A DNA stretch of 64,000 nt from Karstenula rhodostoma CBS 690.94 (lineage: Eukaryota; Ascomycota; Dothideomycetes; Pleosporales; Didymosphaeriaceae). Shown here piece after piece: positions 23,795-37,180 of this stretch (its first letter is position 1; the number at the start of each line of letters is the position of its first letter). The notes beneath the pieces were generated by a model. The model saw only the letters and a program-made list of their open reading frames with translations. It did not search any database and was not told where the DNA came from. The position numbers were made by a program, and so were the translations under genes. Where the stretch lies: positions 467,599 to 531,598 of the forward strand of contig MU001493.1 of NCBI GenBank assembly GCA_010093485.1. The letters run 5' to 3'.

Positions 23795-25267
23795 ATGCCG
23801 CCCCAGCTCTCCATCCTCATAGTCGGCGCTGGCCTCTCCGGCCTCGCTGCCGCTATCCAGGCCGCGCTCTCGGGCCACAATGTCACTGTCCTTGAAGCCG
23901 CGCGTGAACTCGCTGAAGTATGATCTTTCGTTGCCGCTATCACATTCCCCGCCTCCCTCTCCCCTTCCCCACTAACACACACCCACCCGCAGATCGGCGC
24001 AGGCCTCCAGCTCACACCCAACGCCACGCGCCTCCTCCTCTCCTGGGGAGTGTATGACCGCATACAGGGCCCCTGCGAGCCCGCCACCTGCACGGTATAC
24101 GACTACAAGGGCGCTGTTCTCGCGCACGAAGATGGCTTCGGCGAGAACTGCAGGCGGAAATACGGCGCCCCGTTCGCGGACTGCCACCGCGTGGATCTGC
24201 AGCAGGCGCTTGTTGCCCGGGCGAGGGAGCTAGGCGTTGAGGTGGTCCTTGGTGCGAGGGTGGTTGGTCTGGATTTCGACATCATCCCCGAAGATGCGGG
24301 CAGTGAGGGCGCCGACGGGAGGCGACAAGCGCAGGTCAACGCCGAAGACGGGCGCATCTGGGAAGTCGATCTCGTCGTCGCCGCCGATGGCCTGTGGAGT
24401 GCATGTCGCTCCGTCCTACTAGGCCGCCGCGATGCACCCCTTCCCACGGGCGATCTGGCATACAGGATTGTCCTCCGCGATGACCAGATAAATGAGCTTA
24501 CTCCAGAGCTGAGGGACATGGTGCGCACGCCCGGGGTGAGGTTCTGGATCGGCCCGGACGCGCATGTGGTCGCGTATAGCATGCGTGGGGGGAGCATGTA
24601 CAACGTCGTTTTGCTCGTGCCGGATGATTTGGAGGAGGGGGTTGCGAGGGTGGAGGGGAGCGTGGAGGAGATGAGGGCGTTGTTTGGAGGGTGGGATCCT
24701 GTGTGCGTAACCAACCTCCACCTCCACCTCTTACCTTGCTACGCAGTGTGCTAACTTGTGTGTGAGGGCAGGCTAACTCAGCTCCTCTCCCGCGTGGACA
24801 AAGTCGACAAGTGGAAGCTCATGCACCGCGCCGAACTCCCTGCCTGGATAAACCCCCACTCCAACCTCGTCCTCATAGGCGACGCCTGCCACCCGATGCT
24901 CCCCTACCTCGCGCAAGGCGCAAACTCCTCCATTGAAGACGGCGCCGTGTTAGGCCTGCTGCTGTCCCCACCACACTTCACGTCACCCTCCCAACTCCCA
25001 GACATGCTACAGCTCTTCCAGACGCTGCGGAAAGCGAGGGGAGAAGCTATCGCAAGGGAGACGTTTAAGCAGAGGAAGGACTTCCACATGCGGGATGGGG
25101 AGGAGAGGGAGGCGCGGGATTCTGTGTTCAAGGAGTGGATGGGGAGGGAGGCGGAGTTGGAGAGGAGTGGGAAGGAATTTCCGAGTCGGTGGACGTGTCC
25201 CGTTGTGCAAAAGTGGTTGTATGGCTATGATGCTGCGAAGGAGGTTGAGGAGGCTGTGGGTCGGTGA
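23795..25267 (+). CDS. FAD-dependent monooxygenase (UbiH / salicylate hydroxylase type)
   Basis: Class A flavin hydroxylase that inserts oxygen from O2 using NAD(P)H; substrate unknown. Exons are 23795-23917, 23993-24702 and 24772-25267, giving 442 residues, usual for the family. The N-terminal dinucleotide fold is ILIVGAGLSGLAAAI (GxGxxG at 11-16). The middle DG motif is VVAADGLWS, and the second FAD-binding GD motif is GDACHPMLPYLAQGAN near the start of exon 3. Another ATG five bases upstream (23790) is out of frame. No signal peptide or membrane anchor is evident. The gene points toward the polyketide synthase, 1.48 kb downstream on the same strand, so tailoring of its product is plausible but unproven. 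Confidence 0.93.
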
Positions 25268-26745
25268 CGGCGGTTCTTCGTCTAAGAGTAGTTATGACAG
25301 TTTGTTGCACCTGACGCAGACACCACTTGGGTAGTGTCTGTGTGGGAAAAGAATCATCCCAAATCGAACTGCTCTTCTATAGCCACGGATGGCGTCACTG
25401 GATTGCCCAGCCTCGACACCTGACATAGCGTGAGGCGAAAAGTCCTGAACGTCGACCTATATTGTATACGATCACTATGAGGGCGGGTAAATCAATGAAG
25501 GGTGGATAACATAAGGCGTCGCGCTTTACCAATGCACGAACATCGACCTACATCGCGCAAGGCGGTACAACTTGCAGCTATGAACCCCATCCAGTAGTCA
25601 CTGTGGTGAGTATTATCTCTAGAAATTATCACTGAACTGTGACCGCCACGGCACGTAAGCTACACTACACGTATGTAGTTAGCGTCAGCTACCCCACCGA
25701 GCTACCACGTGTGTCTGCCAAAACTTGGTAAACGGTAATCTGACCTCGTATTGCCATCAGTCGATTCCTTCGCGGCGCGTATTTCGTGCGAGTAATCAGG
25801 CGCGTGACTCGGCACGAGAAATAGTCTTTGTTTGCATACGCCTCACTTCATTTAAATGGGAAACGAGCTCGTATCCATGTGTGTATTTCTTTGTATTTAC
25901 GCCGCATGGGGGGGGTTTGCACGCCGCATAGACGTGAAAGAGGTAGCGGGATGAACAGTGACGCTACCTCGATAGCTGCTCGGCGTGCTGACCACCTCCT
26001 TTCATGCAGCCCAGAAAGCTAGTTCACTGGAAAAGGATGAGTGTCATAGCTTCCCATAAAAACCTGCTAATTCAAAAGGCTTGGGAGTCATACAATTGCA
26101 TGAGACGAGTAATAAATGCAGCTCCCTCCAACAGACCTGACATGAAGATCCTAGTATTGGGCCAGCACACGGTGCGAGCACAAAGTACAGCGGACCGACC
26201 GGACACTGGGCCTGTTATCTAGAAGGTAAATCATGTGAACCATATGATGTTTCCCTGGCCAAGATCAGAGACTATACGAAAATCGCCTGGTGCGTGCTCG
26301 ATTGATGTTGGTGAAAGAATTTAGCGTTTACTTGTCAATACAGTCAGCTCGGGTGTTTACACCCCTGCGACCAATCGAGCAATACCGATTTACGAAAAGT
26401 CCCCTTTAGGATGGCACAAGCGACCAAAGTGGTAAGTTGTCAGCTTATGGCTGGCTGTGACCCTGGTCATTTGTCGAGAGAAAGCGAACTTAGCCAAGTA
26501 CCTCGATTCCAGGCTTTCATGTAGATCAAGCACGTTGAAGGAAACCTTCAACTTTGAAGTACGGGGCAGCAGCCAGTAGCAGTGAAAGCGGGTGTGGCCC
26601 GGGCCCTATTCGCTGGGGCCATAATCCAGATTCAACGTTCAAGGCCAGTGCTGTCTGCGTGGCTTCTGCATATACCCAGGCCTCTGTACCCACCACTCAC
26701 ATTGGCTCGCTCACCCTTTCTCCCTCCATCAACCTCTTTCCATAG
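25268..26745. other. Intergenic region upstream of the polyketide synthase
   Basis: This 1.48-kb stretch has no gene. It contains one copy (25458-25541) of a diverged dispersed repeat whose second copy is at 48987-49073. A pyrimidine-rich leader (about 26690-26742) directly precedes the synthase ATG. Confidence 0.55.
25458..25541 (+). repeat. Dispersed repeat, copy 1
   Basis: An 84-bp stretch, starting TATATTGTA and ending CCAATGCACGAAC, aligns along its length with 48987-49073 in the same orientation, with scattered substitutions and small gaps. Neither copy codes for anything I can see. It is probably a relic of a mobile element. Confidence 0.65.
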
Positions 26746-29700
26746 ATGGCGTCCAATATACCTTCCCCGATCGCAATTATTGGAAGCGGATGCCGCTTAC
26801 CAGGAGCTATCTCTAACACCTCCAAACTATGGAATGTTCTGTTAGATCCACCGGACCTAGTGAGGGACGTACCTGCAGATCGATTCAGCTGGGAAGGAAT
26901 CCATCGAGCAGATGGCCTTCACAATGGCATCAAGACGAAGCGCGCATACTGGCTTGAAGAGAACCTTCGCCTATTCGACCCTCAATTCTTCGGTATCTCC
27001 CCATCCGAGGCGGAAACCATGGATCCACAGCAGCGCCTCCTTCTCGAATGCGTGTACGAAGCAATGGAATCCGCCGGTCTCACACTTGGAAATCTTCGTG
27101 GGAGCGACACAGGCGTCTTCGTTGGACAGATGTTCGATGACTACCACGAGCTTTCCATACGAGATACTGCATTCGCTGGCGGCCCGATGCTTACAACTGG
27201 TACTGTGCGAAGCATAACTGCGAACCGTGTTTCGCATGTCTTCGACTTCCATGGTCCTTCTCTGTGCATCGACACGGCCTGCTCTTCCAGCATGGTTGCC
27301 GTCCATCTCGCCGTCGAATCTCTACGGCGAGAAGAGTCACGAGTTGCCTTTGCTTGCGGGGTGAATCTTATCGTGGTACCGACCGTCTTTGAAGCCGGGT
27401 CAAAAATGAGGATGCACAGCGCCGACGGCCGGTGTAAGATGTTCGATGAGTCAGGTGATGGCTACGGACGGGGAGAGGGCATCGGTGTGCTGTGTTTGAA
27501 ACGATTAGACCACGCTATTGCCGACGGCGATGTTATTGAGTCTGTTATACGTCACACGGGAACTAATCACGATGGCCGATCACGAACTCTTACGGCGCCG
27601 AGTCCGGATGCTCAGGCGAAGTTGATCCGTCAGACGTATCAGAGGGCTGGGCTTGATCTTGTTGATCGGTCCTCTAGGCCTCAATATATTGAGGCTCATG
27701 GTAAGTATATCCTTACATTTACAGGCCTGGCAACAGAGTGTAGTTTTGATCTCACAGGAATCAACATTACGATTGCCGATCCCCTCACATCACAGACCGC
27801 TAACAATCCCACAGGGCCCGGCACTCGAGTAGGTGACCCAGCTGAAGCCGAAGCAATAGAAAAAGCGTTCTTCCCTACGGACCAAGAGCACGCCGATGAC
27901 GATATTCTACATGTTGGATCAATTAAGACTATAGTCGGCCACACCGAAGGCACCGCGGGCATCGCAGGAGTGCTACGCGCCTCGCTTGCTCTACAACATG
28001 GCATCATACCACCAAACCTGCATTTTCACAGCATGAACCCCAAAGTCGCAGCGCGAGCACCGCACTTGCGAGTTCCTACCACAGCTCAACCTTGGCCGAG
28101 TTTGTCCGAAAGAGTTCCACGCCGGGCATCGGTGAACAGTTTTGGTAAGATATGCGCATGAACACATGGAAAATAGGGCTGATCGATTGCGCTAGGTTTT
28201 GGAGGTACGAATGTACACGTCGTCATGGAGAACTTCGACCCATCACATCACCCAAGCTTGGATGGCATAGCGGCTGATGAGACCGCCGTGTTCACGCCTT
28301 TCACCTTCTCTGGAATCTCTGAGCAAGCTCTGAAAGCCACGCTGGAAGCATATCTTGCCCACCTTTGTGAAGAAGGCAAGATGACTTCATTGAAAGATTT
28401 GTCGTGGACTCTTCACAACAAACGATCGCTATTCGAATTCCGTTGTTGGGTTGCAGCTAGAAGTCATGCCGAGCTCATCGACCGCCTTTCCGAGAAAATA
28501 AGCACCATCAAGGCCAACCGTGCGTCCGAATCAACAAAATCAACGAACACTTTTGTACGCGGGACAAACCACACCCAACCGCAAGTCTTGGCCGTCTTCC
28601 CAGGTCAAGGGGCTCAGTATGCTACAATGGGAAAAGAGATTATCGAAACCTCATCATATGCTCGGGGCATCATTGATAAGCTCGATGAATCTTTGGCCAC
28701 ACTACCTCCCGAAGACAGACCAGCGTGGAAACTAAAGGAGGAGCTTCTTCTTGATGAGAGTCAGTCGCGCTTCCACGAAGCTGTGGTTTCCCAGTCTTTG
28801 ACGACGGCTATCCAAATTTTGCTGGTTCGCTTGCTGGAGGCTGCCGGAATAAAACTCAAAGCAGTAGTTGGGCACTCGTCTGGCGAGATCGGCGCTGCTT
28901 TCGCAGCAAAATTTATCAGTGCAGAAGATGCGATCAAAAACGCTTACTATCGGGGGTTGTACGCTACTCGGGCGGGCAGTGACGGGAAACAAGGAGCCAT
29001 GCTGGCGGCATCTGTGCCCCTCGAAGAGGCCGCCGCTCTTTGCGATCTGCCAGTCTTCAAGGGTCGGATCACGATCGCAGCAGTCAACAGCGCTTCCAAA
29101 GTCACATTTTCCGGAGATCTTGATGCCATCGAGGAGATCGAAACCCGGTTGAGCGGTGACGGTATCGCTGTCAAAAGACTATCTGTTAAGACCGCATATC
29201 ATTCGCACCACATGGTACCTTGTGCCGCGCCTTACCAGGACTCGCTCGAAAAGACGACCAAAATCATTTCGACAAGGAACAATGACCGCACAGCGTGGTT
29301 CTCTTCCGTGTATCCGGGTGGTCAAAAGACTTCAGTCAGCTCAAAGTACTGGTCAGAGAATATGGTTCGGCCTGTCCGGTTCCGAGACGCGATATCCGCT
29401 GCGGTCAAAGAAGCAGGTGTGCCAGACTTGGTGCTGGAAGTTGGTCCACATCCCGTTCTCGAGACAGCTATCCGGAAAACTATCGCCGAAATCGACAACA
29501 GCAGCCTCGCACACACTGGCCTGTTCAAACGCGGTTCCGACGCCGTGAATTCTTTCTCGGCAGCACTTGGTTTGATATGGAGTCACTTCGGACGCGAAGC
29601 AGTCGACATGGCGAGCCTTGATCGAGCGCTCGCTGGAGGCACACCGCCAAAGCCAGCCAAGGATCTACCGACATACCGCTGGCAGTATGACAAAGAGTAT

Positions 29701-32700
29701 TGGTATGTGAGTCCGGGTACAAAATCTGAATGCTAGACGCATGTAGTGTTGGAAAATTTCAAACATTATTTGCGCAACTCTAGCTTAGCTTAACCCTTCC
29801 CTCTCCCCGTTTCTGCAATTCCCCCATATAATGAACATATCAATAACTTGTACACCAAAGGTGGCAGAGCCGATACATGCGCAAGGAGCTTCACTCCACC
29901 ACACCACCAGCTGAGCTGCTGGGATCTGAAGTCCACCTGAGCGCCAGCCACGAAGCGAAATGGCGTCAATTCCTTGACCCGAAACAGAGTCCGTGGCTGC
30001 TGGAGCACAAAATCGATGGGCAGTTCGTTCTGCCTGCCTCAGCCTACGTCACAATGCTTCTGGTTGCGATCCAGAGTAAATATGCAGATCGCGGCATCCT
30101 TTCGGTTGATCTTAAGGACCTTCATCTCCAACAACCCATCCTCTTTGCTAGCGAGTATACCAAGACCGAGGTGGTGTTGACATTACATGACTTGGAAGAG
30201 ACCCTGCAGCGCATCACAGGTTCATTTAAGATCGACTTCTGTGCGGATCAAGCAACCGGAGACTTGATAACAGCATCGTGGGGAAGCGTCTCTATCACTT
30301 TGGGTGAGGACGAAGACCGCTCGTATCCTGAAACCCTTGGACAACCACAAGATCTCGTTGATGTGAAACCCGACACTTTCTATCGCCATACGATGGAACG
30401 AGGTCTGCAATACCAGGGCTCTTTCCGTAACATCGTCTCGGCGCAACGCAAGATTGGCTTCGCAATGGGCGAAATAAGGCATACGCCTAGCGAGCTTTTC
30501 ATTCATCCAGCAGTACTTGATGGCTTATTCCAGGGCGCGAACATCGCTCGCAGCTTTCCAGGAGATTCTGCGCTGCCAAATGTGGTCGTGCCTTCAATGA
30601 TTCGGAGGATCACTGTGTTCCCTACACGATGCAAAGAGATCGCTGGTCGTGCAGAGTCAGTAAAGTTTCAAGCTGTGTCTGACGCGGACAAAGAAGCAAG
30701 CGGTATGTTGCATTCTGCTGAAACTGGTGTGGCGGTACAAGTCGATGAACTTGTGCTGTCTCCTTATCGCCTCACTACTGCTGAGGAAGACGTCCAGATG
30801 TACTCTGAGGTTGTTTGGGAGCCTATTAGTCCTCTTCGGAACCAGAACACGGACGATTTCCCGTCCGATTCAGCGGAAGCACTCACCAACGGCGATATTT
30901 CACCGATAGACAGTCTCTTCTCAGCAGGTGATGGGCATTCCTCACGCTCGAGATCATCTTCGCCGTATCATAGAAGTAGAGAAACGCTGATGATCCTGAG
31001 TGGTACTCAGCATCTCTCGAAAGAGCTCAAGATGGTATTATCGACTTCTTTTCAAAACGTCCTTCACGTTACATCGCTCGAAGACATCGATCAGGATACA
31101 GACGTACCCTACGCTATCTTGTCCCTCGTGGAGCTTGAGGAGCCTATCTTCTTGAACATGACGAAAAAGAGATGGCAGGCTGTCCAGCGCCTCTTTAGCG
31201 AGGCAACAGACGTGCTATGGGTGACAAGCGGAATCAAATCTCCGAAGAACATTGAAGAAGTGTACGCCAACATGACTGTGGGTCTGGTAAGATGTATCCG
31301 GCATGAGTTGCGCCACCTCAGACTGCAGATCCTCGACATTGATGAACCTGCATCTACTACCGCACAGTTCTTCGCTAGAGCAATGATTCGATGGCATAAC
31401 CCCGGAGGATCCGCGATCACGGGCTCTCACCCCGAGCTCTCCTTCGAAGGAGGCGCTGTTTATGCTCCAGTCATCCATCGAATAAGGACTATGAACGATC
31501 GCTACAATTCCCAGCACCGGAAGATTACGCGCAAGGTGGATCCGAGGAGAGAAGTCGTCGAGCTGGTACAGAACAAGGCGAAGCTGTACTCGCTCCAGGT
31601 TCTTCCAGACTCTGGACACTTGTTTCACCATGGGAATCATATGCCTTTTGAGATCCTGTATTGTACGCAATTCGCGTTCAAGATCAAAGGCTTAGGGTAT
31701 CTCTATCTTGGTATCGGCCGGACCGCTGAGAAGCGGCTCTGCTTAGTGGCACTAGAGAAGATATGTTCCATGGCAAGAGTCCGCAATGACTGGATCTTTC
31801 CTTGCCACCTGTCTTACTCACCTAGTTTGAACTTCCTCGAAAGCATCGTTGCGGATGTTGTGACGCAAGCAGTTTCTAGCTTGGGCAAGGGTCACGGCAA
31901 CACGGTGATCATATGTTCTAATGTTAGATGGTTGTCTCGCATCAAGAAAATGGCTGAGATATGTGATACCCGTCTTGATTTCATCACTGGGGTGCATGAG
32001 TCTGGCTGCGAAGGCGCGACTTATGTATCTAGGCATTTCTTGAACATGAGCATCCACGACAAACTGCCCGCTCGTACTTCGACTGTAATCAATCTTTCCA
32101 ATCGACTGGGAGACATTGAACTGTTTGAAAGAGTCAAGGAGGCACTGCAGGACCGCTCGATCACGTTCAAATACACAGACGCCATCTTTCGAACGCGGGC
32201 GCTACTGAAATCTAGAGGCGGCAGCGTTAAGGAAGAGGGTTTGGCATTTCTGGAAAAGATCGCTAAGGATGCTCCCAACTCCGCCAACCCTGAGGAGCTT
32301 TTGCTCGAGGGCGATTCTACACTCCAGCCTAACGATATATTGTCCAAGACAAACGGACCAGCCTCAGCTATCATAAACTGGAATCAATCTACTGTCCAAG
32401 TACCAGTCCGACCGGCTACTGAAGCGACACGTTTCACGGCAAGTAAGACCTACCTCATAATCGGGAGTAGCGAGATTGCGCGCTCCATCTGCGAATGGAT
32501 GGCAAGATGCGGAGCGAAGTACTTTGTCATGGTCAGCCGAAACACGAGCACTGTAGCCGCCTGGGCTGTGAACATGCACAACAAAGAAATTACCGTCCAA
32601 CTTCATTCTGCGGACATTACCAACGAAGCCTCCATAAACCACGTCCTAACCACCACCAACACCCCCGATGCGAAAACTGGGTTGACGCTTCCACCAATCG

Positions 32701-33608
32701 GAGGTCTCATCGATCTAGCCACCATATTCCGCGACGGTGCATTCGCAAACATATCCTACAACGCGTTCAAAGCAGTCGCAGACGTCAAAGCCAAGGGAAG
32801 TCTCCTGCTTCATAATGCCTTCCTCGATGCACCACCCCTCGACTTTTTCATCCTAACATCCAGCCTCTCGTACATTGTAGGAAACCCAGGCCAGGCGAAC
32901 TACAACGCCGGTAACGCCTTCATGGCTTCGCTGGCGCGCTACCGCAGAAGCATAGGCCTCCCTGCATCGGTCGTACATCTGGGTACCGTAGCTGGGATCG
33001 GACACATGGCGCGACAAAGTTCCGTCGGTCCGGGAGGTCTACTGAACGAGGATGCAAGGACGGGCGCGTATCCCATATCGGAGAGAGACTTGCATCAGAT
33101 CTTTGCCGAGGCGGTGCTCGCGAGCCCAGTGGAATCTGGGGTTGATCCGGAGATTATCACGGGCTTGAGGGACGTGGAGACGAGTGCTGGAATTAGGCTG
33201 CCGCATGTGAGCGAGCCTATGTTCAGGAATGTGGTTAGGGACAGCGCGGCTGATCTCGGGTTGTCGCCTTCGGTTGAGGCGTCCACGAAGCTTTCACTGC
33301 GCGAGCGACTTGCCGCCGGATTCGGGTCTAAAGATGCCACGTCTGAGGTTAATGAGGCGGCTGTGGGTATCGTGCGTACAGCCTTCATCGGGAAGCTGAA
33401 GGCTTTGTTACAGGCGGAACATGTCGATGATACGAAGAGTGTGGTTGATCTGGGCATTGATAGTTTGGCTGTTGCTGAAGTGGAAAGCTGGGTGAAGAAG
33501 GAACTGAGGGTCAAGATACAGCGAAGCGTGTTCTTTGGAGGTAGTGTGAAGGAGGTTGCTAAGACTGTGGTGGGATTGCTGGACAAGGAGTGGGTTCTGG
33601 GGACATAG
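26746..33608 (+). CDS. Highly reducing-type polyketide synthase, KS-AT-DH-(ER-like)-KR-ACP
   Basis: Iterative type I megasynthase making an unknown polyketide. Exons are 26746-27700, 27815-28144, 28196-29706 and 29868-33608, giving 2178 residues. An alternative third intron, 29703-29860, adds one residue and gives YWWQSR at the joint. KS: Cys179 in DTACSSS, His318 in EAHGPGT, His361 in VGHTEG. AT: FPGQGAQ, then Ser656 in GHSSGE. DH: His979 in HKIDG, Asp1150 in HPAVLDG. The ~600 residues from 1200 to 1780 contain no SAM-binding methyltransferase motif and no enoylreductase glycine-rich NADPH motif, so this part looks structural only. The KR region (~1790-2010) keeps the Ser/Tyr/Asn centre (TSSLSYIVG, QANYNAGN), but its cofactor loop reads IIGSSEIAR instead of a GxxGxxG motif. 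ACP: Ser2131 in GIDSL. There is no thioesterase or carnitine acyltransferase tail, so release probably needs another protein. Confidence 0.93.
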
Positions 33609-34315
33609 CGGCATCACATCGTAGCAGCCGTAGATTTGGATAGTAGATTGTGTCTAATTGTAACGGACATGGTCAAGCGGCATACTCGATGTTGTTCACT
33701 GGACCCTCACTTCTTCGCCTCCAGGTTCCCCGCGTGTCACTTGTGGTCGTTCTTTCCCTGAAAGATGTTAGCCTCACGCTAGATGCTAGCGCAGTCACAC
33801 CTACTCGTAATTTGGACCGCGCTGGCGTCACTCTTATTTCCTTTTCATGTCACTTGTCGGTCTCACTCTCTTCTTCAAACAGAGCTGGTTGTTGGCATTG
33901 AAGATGACAAGCTCGGACAAACGCACGTCGGCTGTTTCGCCACCTTTGAATCATGCGCGCGCATGGGGTGTCTCCCAATTCCATCAAGCCATGTAAGTCT
34001 GGGCCTCTGGGCATACAATACAAGCTCGATGCTTGCTTCTTTAGGAGGATACCTTCTCGAGGGCTATGGTTATCGTGGGTATGTTCACAACGACGCACTC
34101 TAGGCACCCTCGACGGCTCTTACGCACGGGCTCGCTCCCGCCGTCACCTCGAGACTTTTCTCCGTTTGTCAATTGAGGGTGAGAGTGAAGGCGGCAGCCC
34201 GATGACGGTGACGGTGACGGAGAAACTTTGTTGGCCACGTTGCTGCCTTGCCCACCTTATATATCTCGTGCTGTGGTGTACGTGCATATTAAACCCGGCT
34301 AACCCAACCACAGGC
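33609..34315. other. Intergenic spacer
   Basis: This 707-bp stretch follows the polyketide synthase. Its end (CGGCTAAC...CCACAG just before the next ATG) looks like an intron 3' end, so the following gene may have a spliced 5' leader or an upstream exon that I cannot place. Confidence 0.45.
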
Positions 34316-36743
34316 ATGGCTTATTTCAAAGAAAGCGCCCTCAGGTCCTCGTTGGTCACTGCCAAGTCTACATCATCGAGGTTAGCTGGCCGTAATCCGC
34401 AGAGGATGAAGTCTGAATGCACACACGCAGAGCTCGAAGCTGCCGCCACCCTTTTGCTTCTAGCAGAAGGCCCGGTCCACTGGGAGCGGCAAACCCAGCA
34501 GGCTGCTCCAGTGTCCGTCGAGCCCCTACAGCCCTCTGTCGACGAGGGACCGCCACATAAGCGAGTTCGTGTAAGTAATCCTCTGCATCCTGATTTAGCT
34601 TCCTTCAGTTGCCCTGTCTCCTGTCTTCGCATACTCTCAGCTAGCCTAGAGATCACCTTCTCAGTAGCTTGTCCAGACTGGGTTATGACCTGGTTCACTA
34701 CAATGGCACAAAGCGCGAGCTGGGATACGATTCATGATTGTACTTAATTAACCTCTCAAAAGTTCCAGGCAGAGCTGTCCCCGAATAACGAGCCCACCCC
34801 GACCCCTCCCCTCACGAGGGCTTCAAGTATTGAGACGGTGGATTCCCCGCCCGATCATACAGACACTCGACTTTCTGGTGATATTGCAACTACGGTCGGT
34901 ACGACGAGGCACTATCAAAAGTACCCAGATATACCATCTGGTGCAGGCGCTGGTGTCCAGGTTCAGTCCCGGAAGAGGACGTTCGAAATGGATCACACCT
35001 ACGCGACCGCCTTAGCGAAGAACTGCCGTCAGCCGCTGCATCGTCTCTTTGGCCCCGGAACGGCGGCAAGGCCAGTGTTGTTGAAGCACGCCGCCCGGGC
35101 AACCATATCCGGAAGGCACGCCAGTCACCTCGCTGGTCCCGTCGCGAACACGTCCGTCGCGAACACAAACACAGACGCGAACGCGAACACAATAACATCT
35201 TCGCAACCTAAACAACGCAAGATGGAGGGCTTTTGGCCAGGTTCCGACACCGAGAACGGCTTCATGCCATTCATGCAGCCCGACCTGCCTACAGCAGGTA
35301 AGAAATATTCTCCGCACCCTGGCTTGAACAGCGACAGACAGGGAGATACAAACGAGGTCATACTAATAGATCCAGATCCGGTCGAGTTCCTACTTTCGCA
35401 GGGCAGGCTATCAGCTCAAGCCGATATCAACAAGGCGATGTTCGTTGCGATAGAGAAAATGCACAGCGACCTCATCCGGACTTCTGCTTCAAACCAGATA
35501 CTCTACGAGCACGTAGGGTCTCTAAAAGGTCGCGTAGAGTCACTTGAGAAAGATAATACTCAGCTCAGGGCTCTTATTCACAGCCTCCATGGGGCCAAGC
35601 GACCGGTCCCAAAGTTGAGCTTGGCGATCGGAAAGCTGGATATCAACGAGAAATCTGGCTTGCCCACGCCTTCCACGGTACGGAAACAGTACCCCTCGCA
35701 ATTTTTGCAAAGCTAATTACATACAGGGCACGCTGTCCGGCACCACCCTCGCATTCCCAAGCAGGCCCACTACAGGTACCGGTGTCTCGTTCCCCAAGAG
35801 CGAGATCTCTTCCAGCACCGGGTCCTCTTTCGCGGAGACCACGATAAGTTCTTCTGATGCTGTTATATCGGCTCCTCGCACTCCGGCGACAATCACTCCC
35901 ACTCCTGTGACGCCGGGTAGCCGTACGGTACTTTATAAGAAGGACAAACACGACCTTACTTCCAAGCTTCCCCCGGCAAACTTGAAGCTACCCTTGGTGC
36001 CTCTGACGGACGTGGAAATCATTGTGTTCTTCTACAACTCGTCTTCGCGACCAATCGTCGCCGTCCGCCTCTATGCTCGGGGTGGCCCGAATGTTATCGC
36101 GCAGATCATCAACGAGCACCGCGTAGTCAACCCTGATGGTTACAAGCGCAATACATGCAGCGTCCATTGCAACAAAGCCGTCAAAACCTTTATCCGCACG
36201 AATGGAGAAGATCGCAAGAAGCAGATTTCCGACTTCTTTGAAGCGGCCGGGGACTTAGAGGCAACGGACGCAATACGTCACGAGGAGAGCGAGTTGAGCA
36301 CCACATGCGATTTCCCTATCCTTGGCCTCTTCAGAGACCTGATCAAGCTCCCCTCTGGTGGGCAAGCTGGAATTTTCACAGAATGCGCGCGATGGTGCCA
36401 GGAGAACCAAATCGATGCTCAAGTGTCTCAAGCTCACCTGATAGCTGACGCGTTGGCGAACGGTACCGACCCGCGGGAGAAGCTGGACCTTGCCTCTCCG
36501 TGCACTCAACCAGATACCGCTATGGCCGACGCGGCCGACGGAGACAAGAATACTGGAGATGTGACAGATATCGTGCGCAAAGGCGATACACCCCCATCTC
36601 CGGCCGTGGGCGCAATTCTTGTGCAGGATGACAGCTCAGAATTGACGAACCTGAGCGACGAGGAGGCCGATGAGCCACCTACAAAAGCAGGAAAGTCAGT
36701 CAAGAAGTTCAACGTCAAGACTGAGAACGCAAGCTCAGACTAG
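34316..36743 (+). CDS. Unrecognised protein with central coiled coil
   Basis: I do not recognise a family. Exons are 34316-34570, 34769-35677 and 35727-36743, giving 726 residues; all joints are phase 0. The N-terminus has a helical stretch (HAELEAAATLLLLAEG). The middle is low complexity (Pro, Ser, Thr and an Asn/Thr/Ala run near residue 205). A coiled coil follows around 315-355 (HVGSLKGRVESLEKDN). The C-terminal third contains a compact, more conserved-looking region (VEIIVFFYNSSSRPIVAVRLYARGG). The end is acidic with a basic patch. This looks like a nuclear or regulatory protein, but nothing catalytic is visible. It is the first of three unknown same-strand genes. Confidence 0.72.
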
Positions 36744-37180
36744 GATGCTTGTGGATTGCTTCGTCTAGAAGCGTCGTGCAACGATGTTTGTGTGTACGAT
36801 ACATGGGACATTCACCTTTTGGCGGAGTTTTTGCAAAGATCAGGGTAATGTTTTGTGGCGATGTTGTTGATCACTGTTTAGAGTGTCGAAGAGGAAAAGA
36901 AGTATCGAGTGGAGCAGGTTGAAATTGTCTTACATTGGGTTGGAGTCCACCTGACTACTTCTTTTCACCTTCGGCGCACATCTTAGCTCTTCCTGTGTAC
37001 GAGCAATGAATAATGTCTCACTACTTCCCAAGCCAATATGAACTGCCCCGATGGCTTTCCCAAGTGTACCACACACCCTCCCTGCGCGAGCTCAACCTCA
37101 ACTGAGCACTTAAGCTTTCATTTACAGCCCCGGAGAGAAGCGCCCAGATCCTTGGAGGACTTGTGTTCCTAGTTAACACA
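36744..37180. other. Intergenic spacer
   Basis: This 437-bp stretch lies between two unknown genes on the same strand. I see no feature in it. Confidence 0.5.

Noticed and set aside
30780..32400. C-methyltransferase domain in the polyketide synthase
   Set aside because: The stretch is long enough to invite the idea, but no SAM-binding glycine-rich motif could be read in it.
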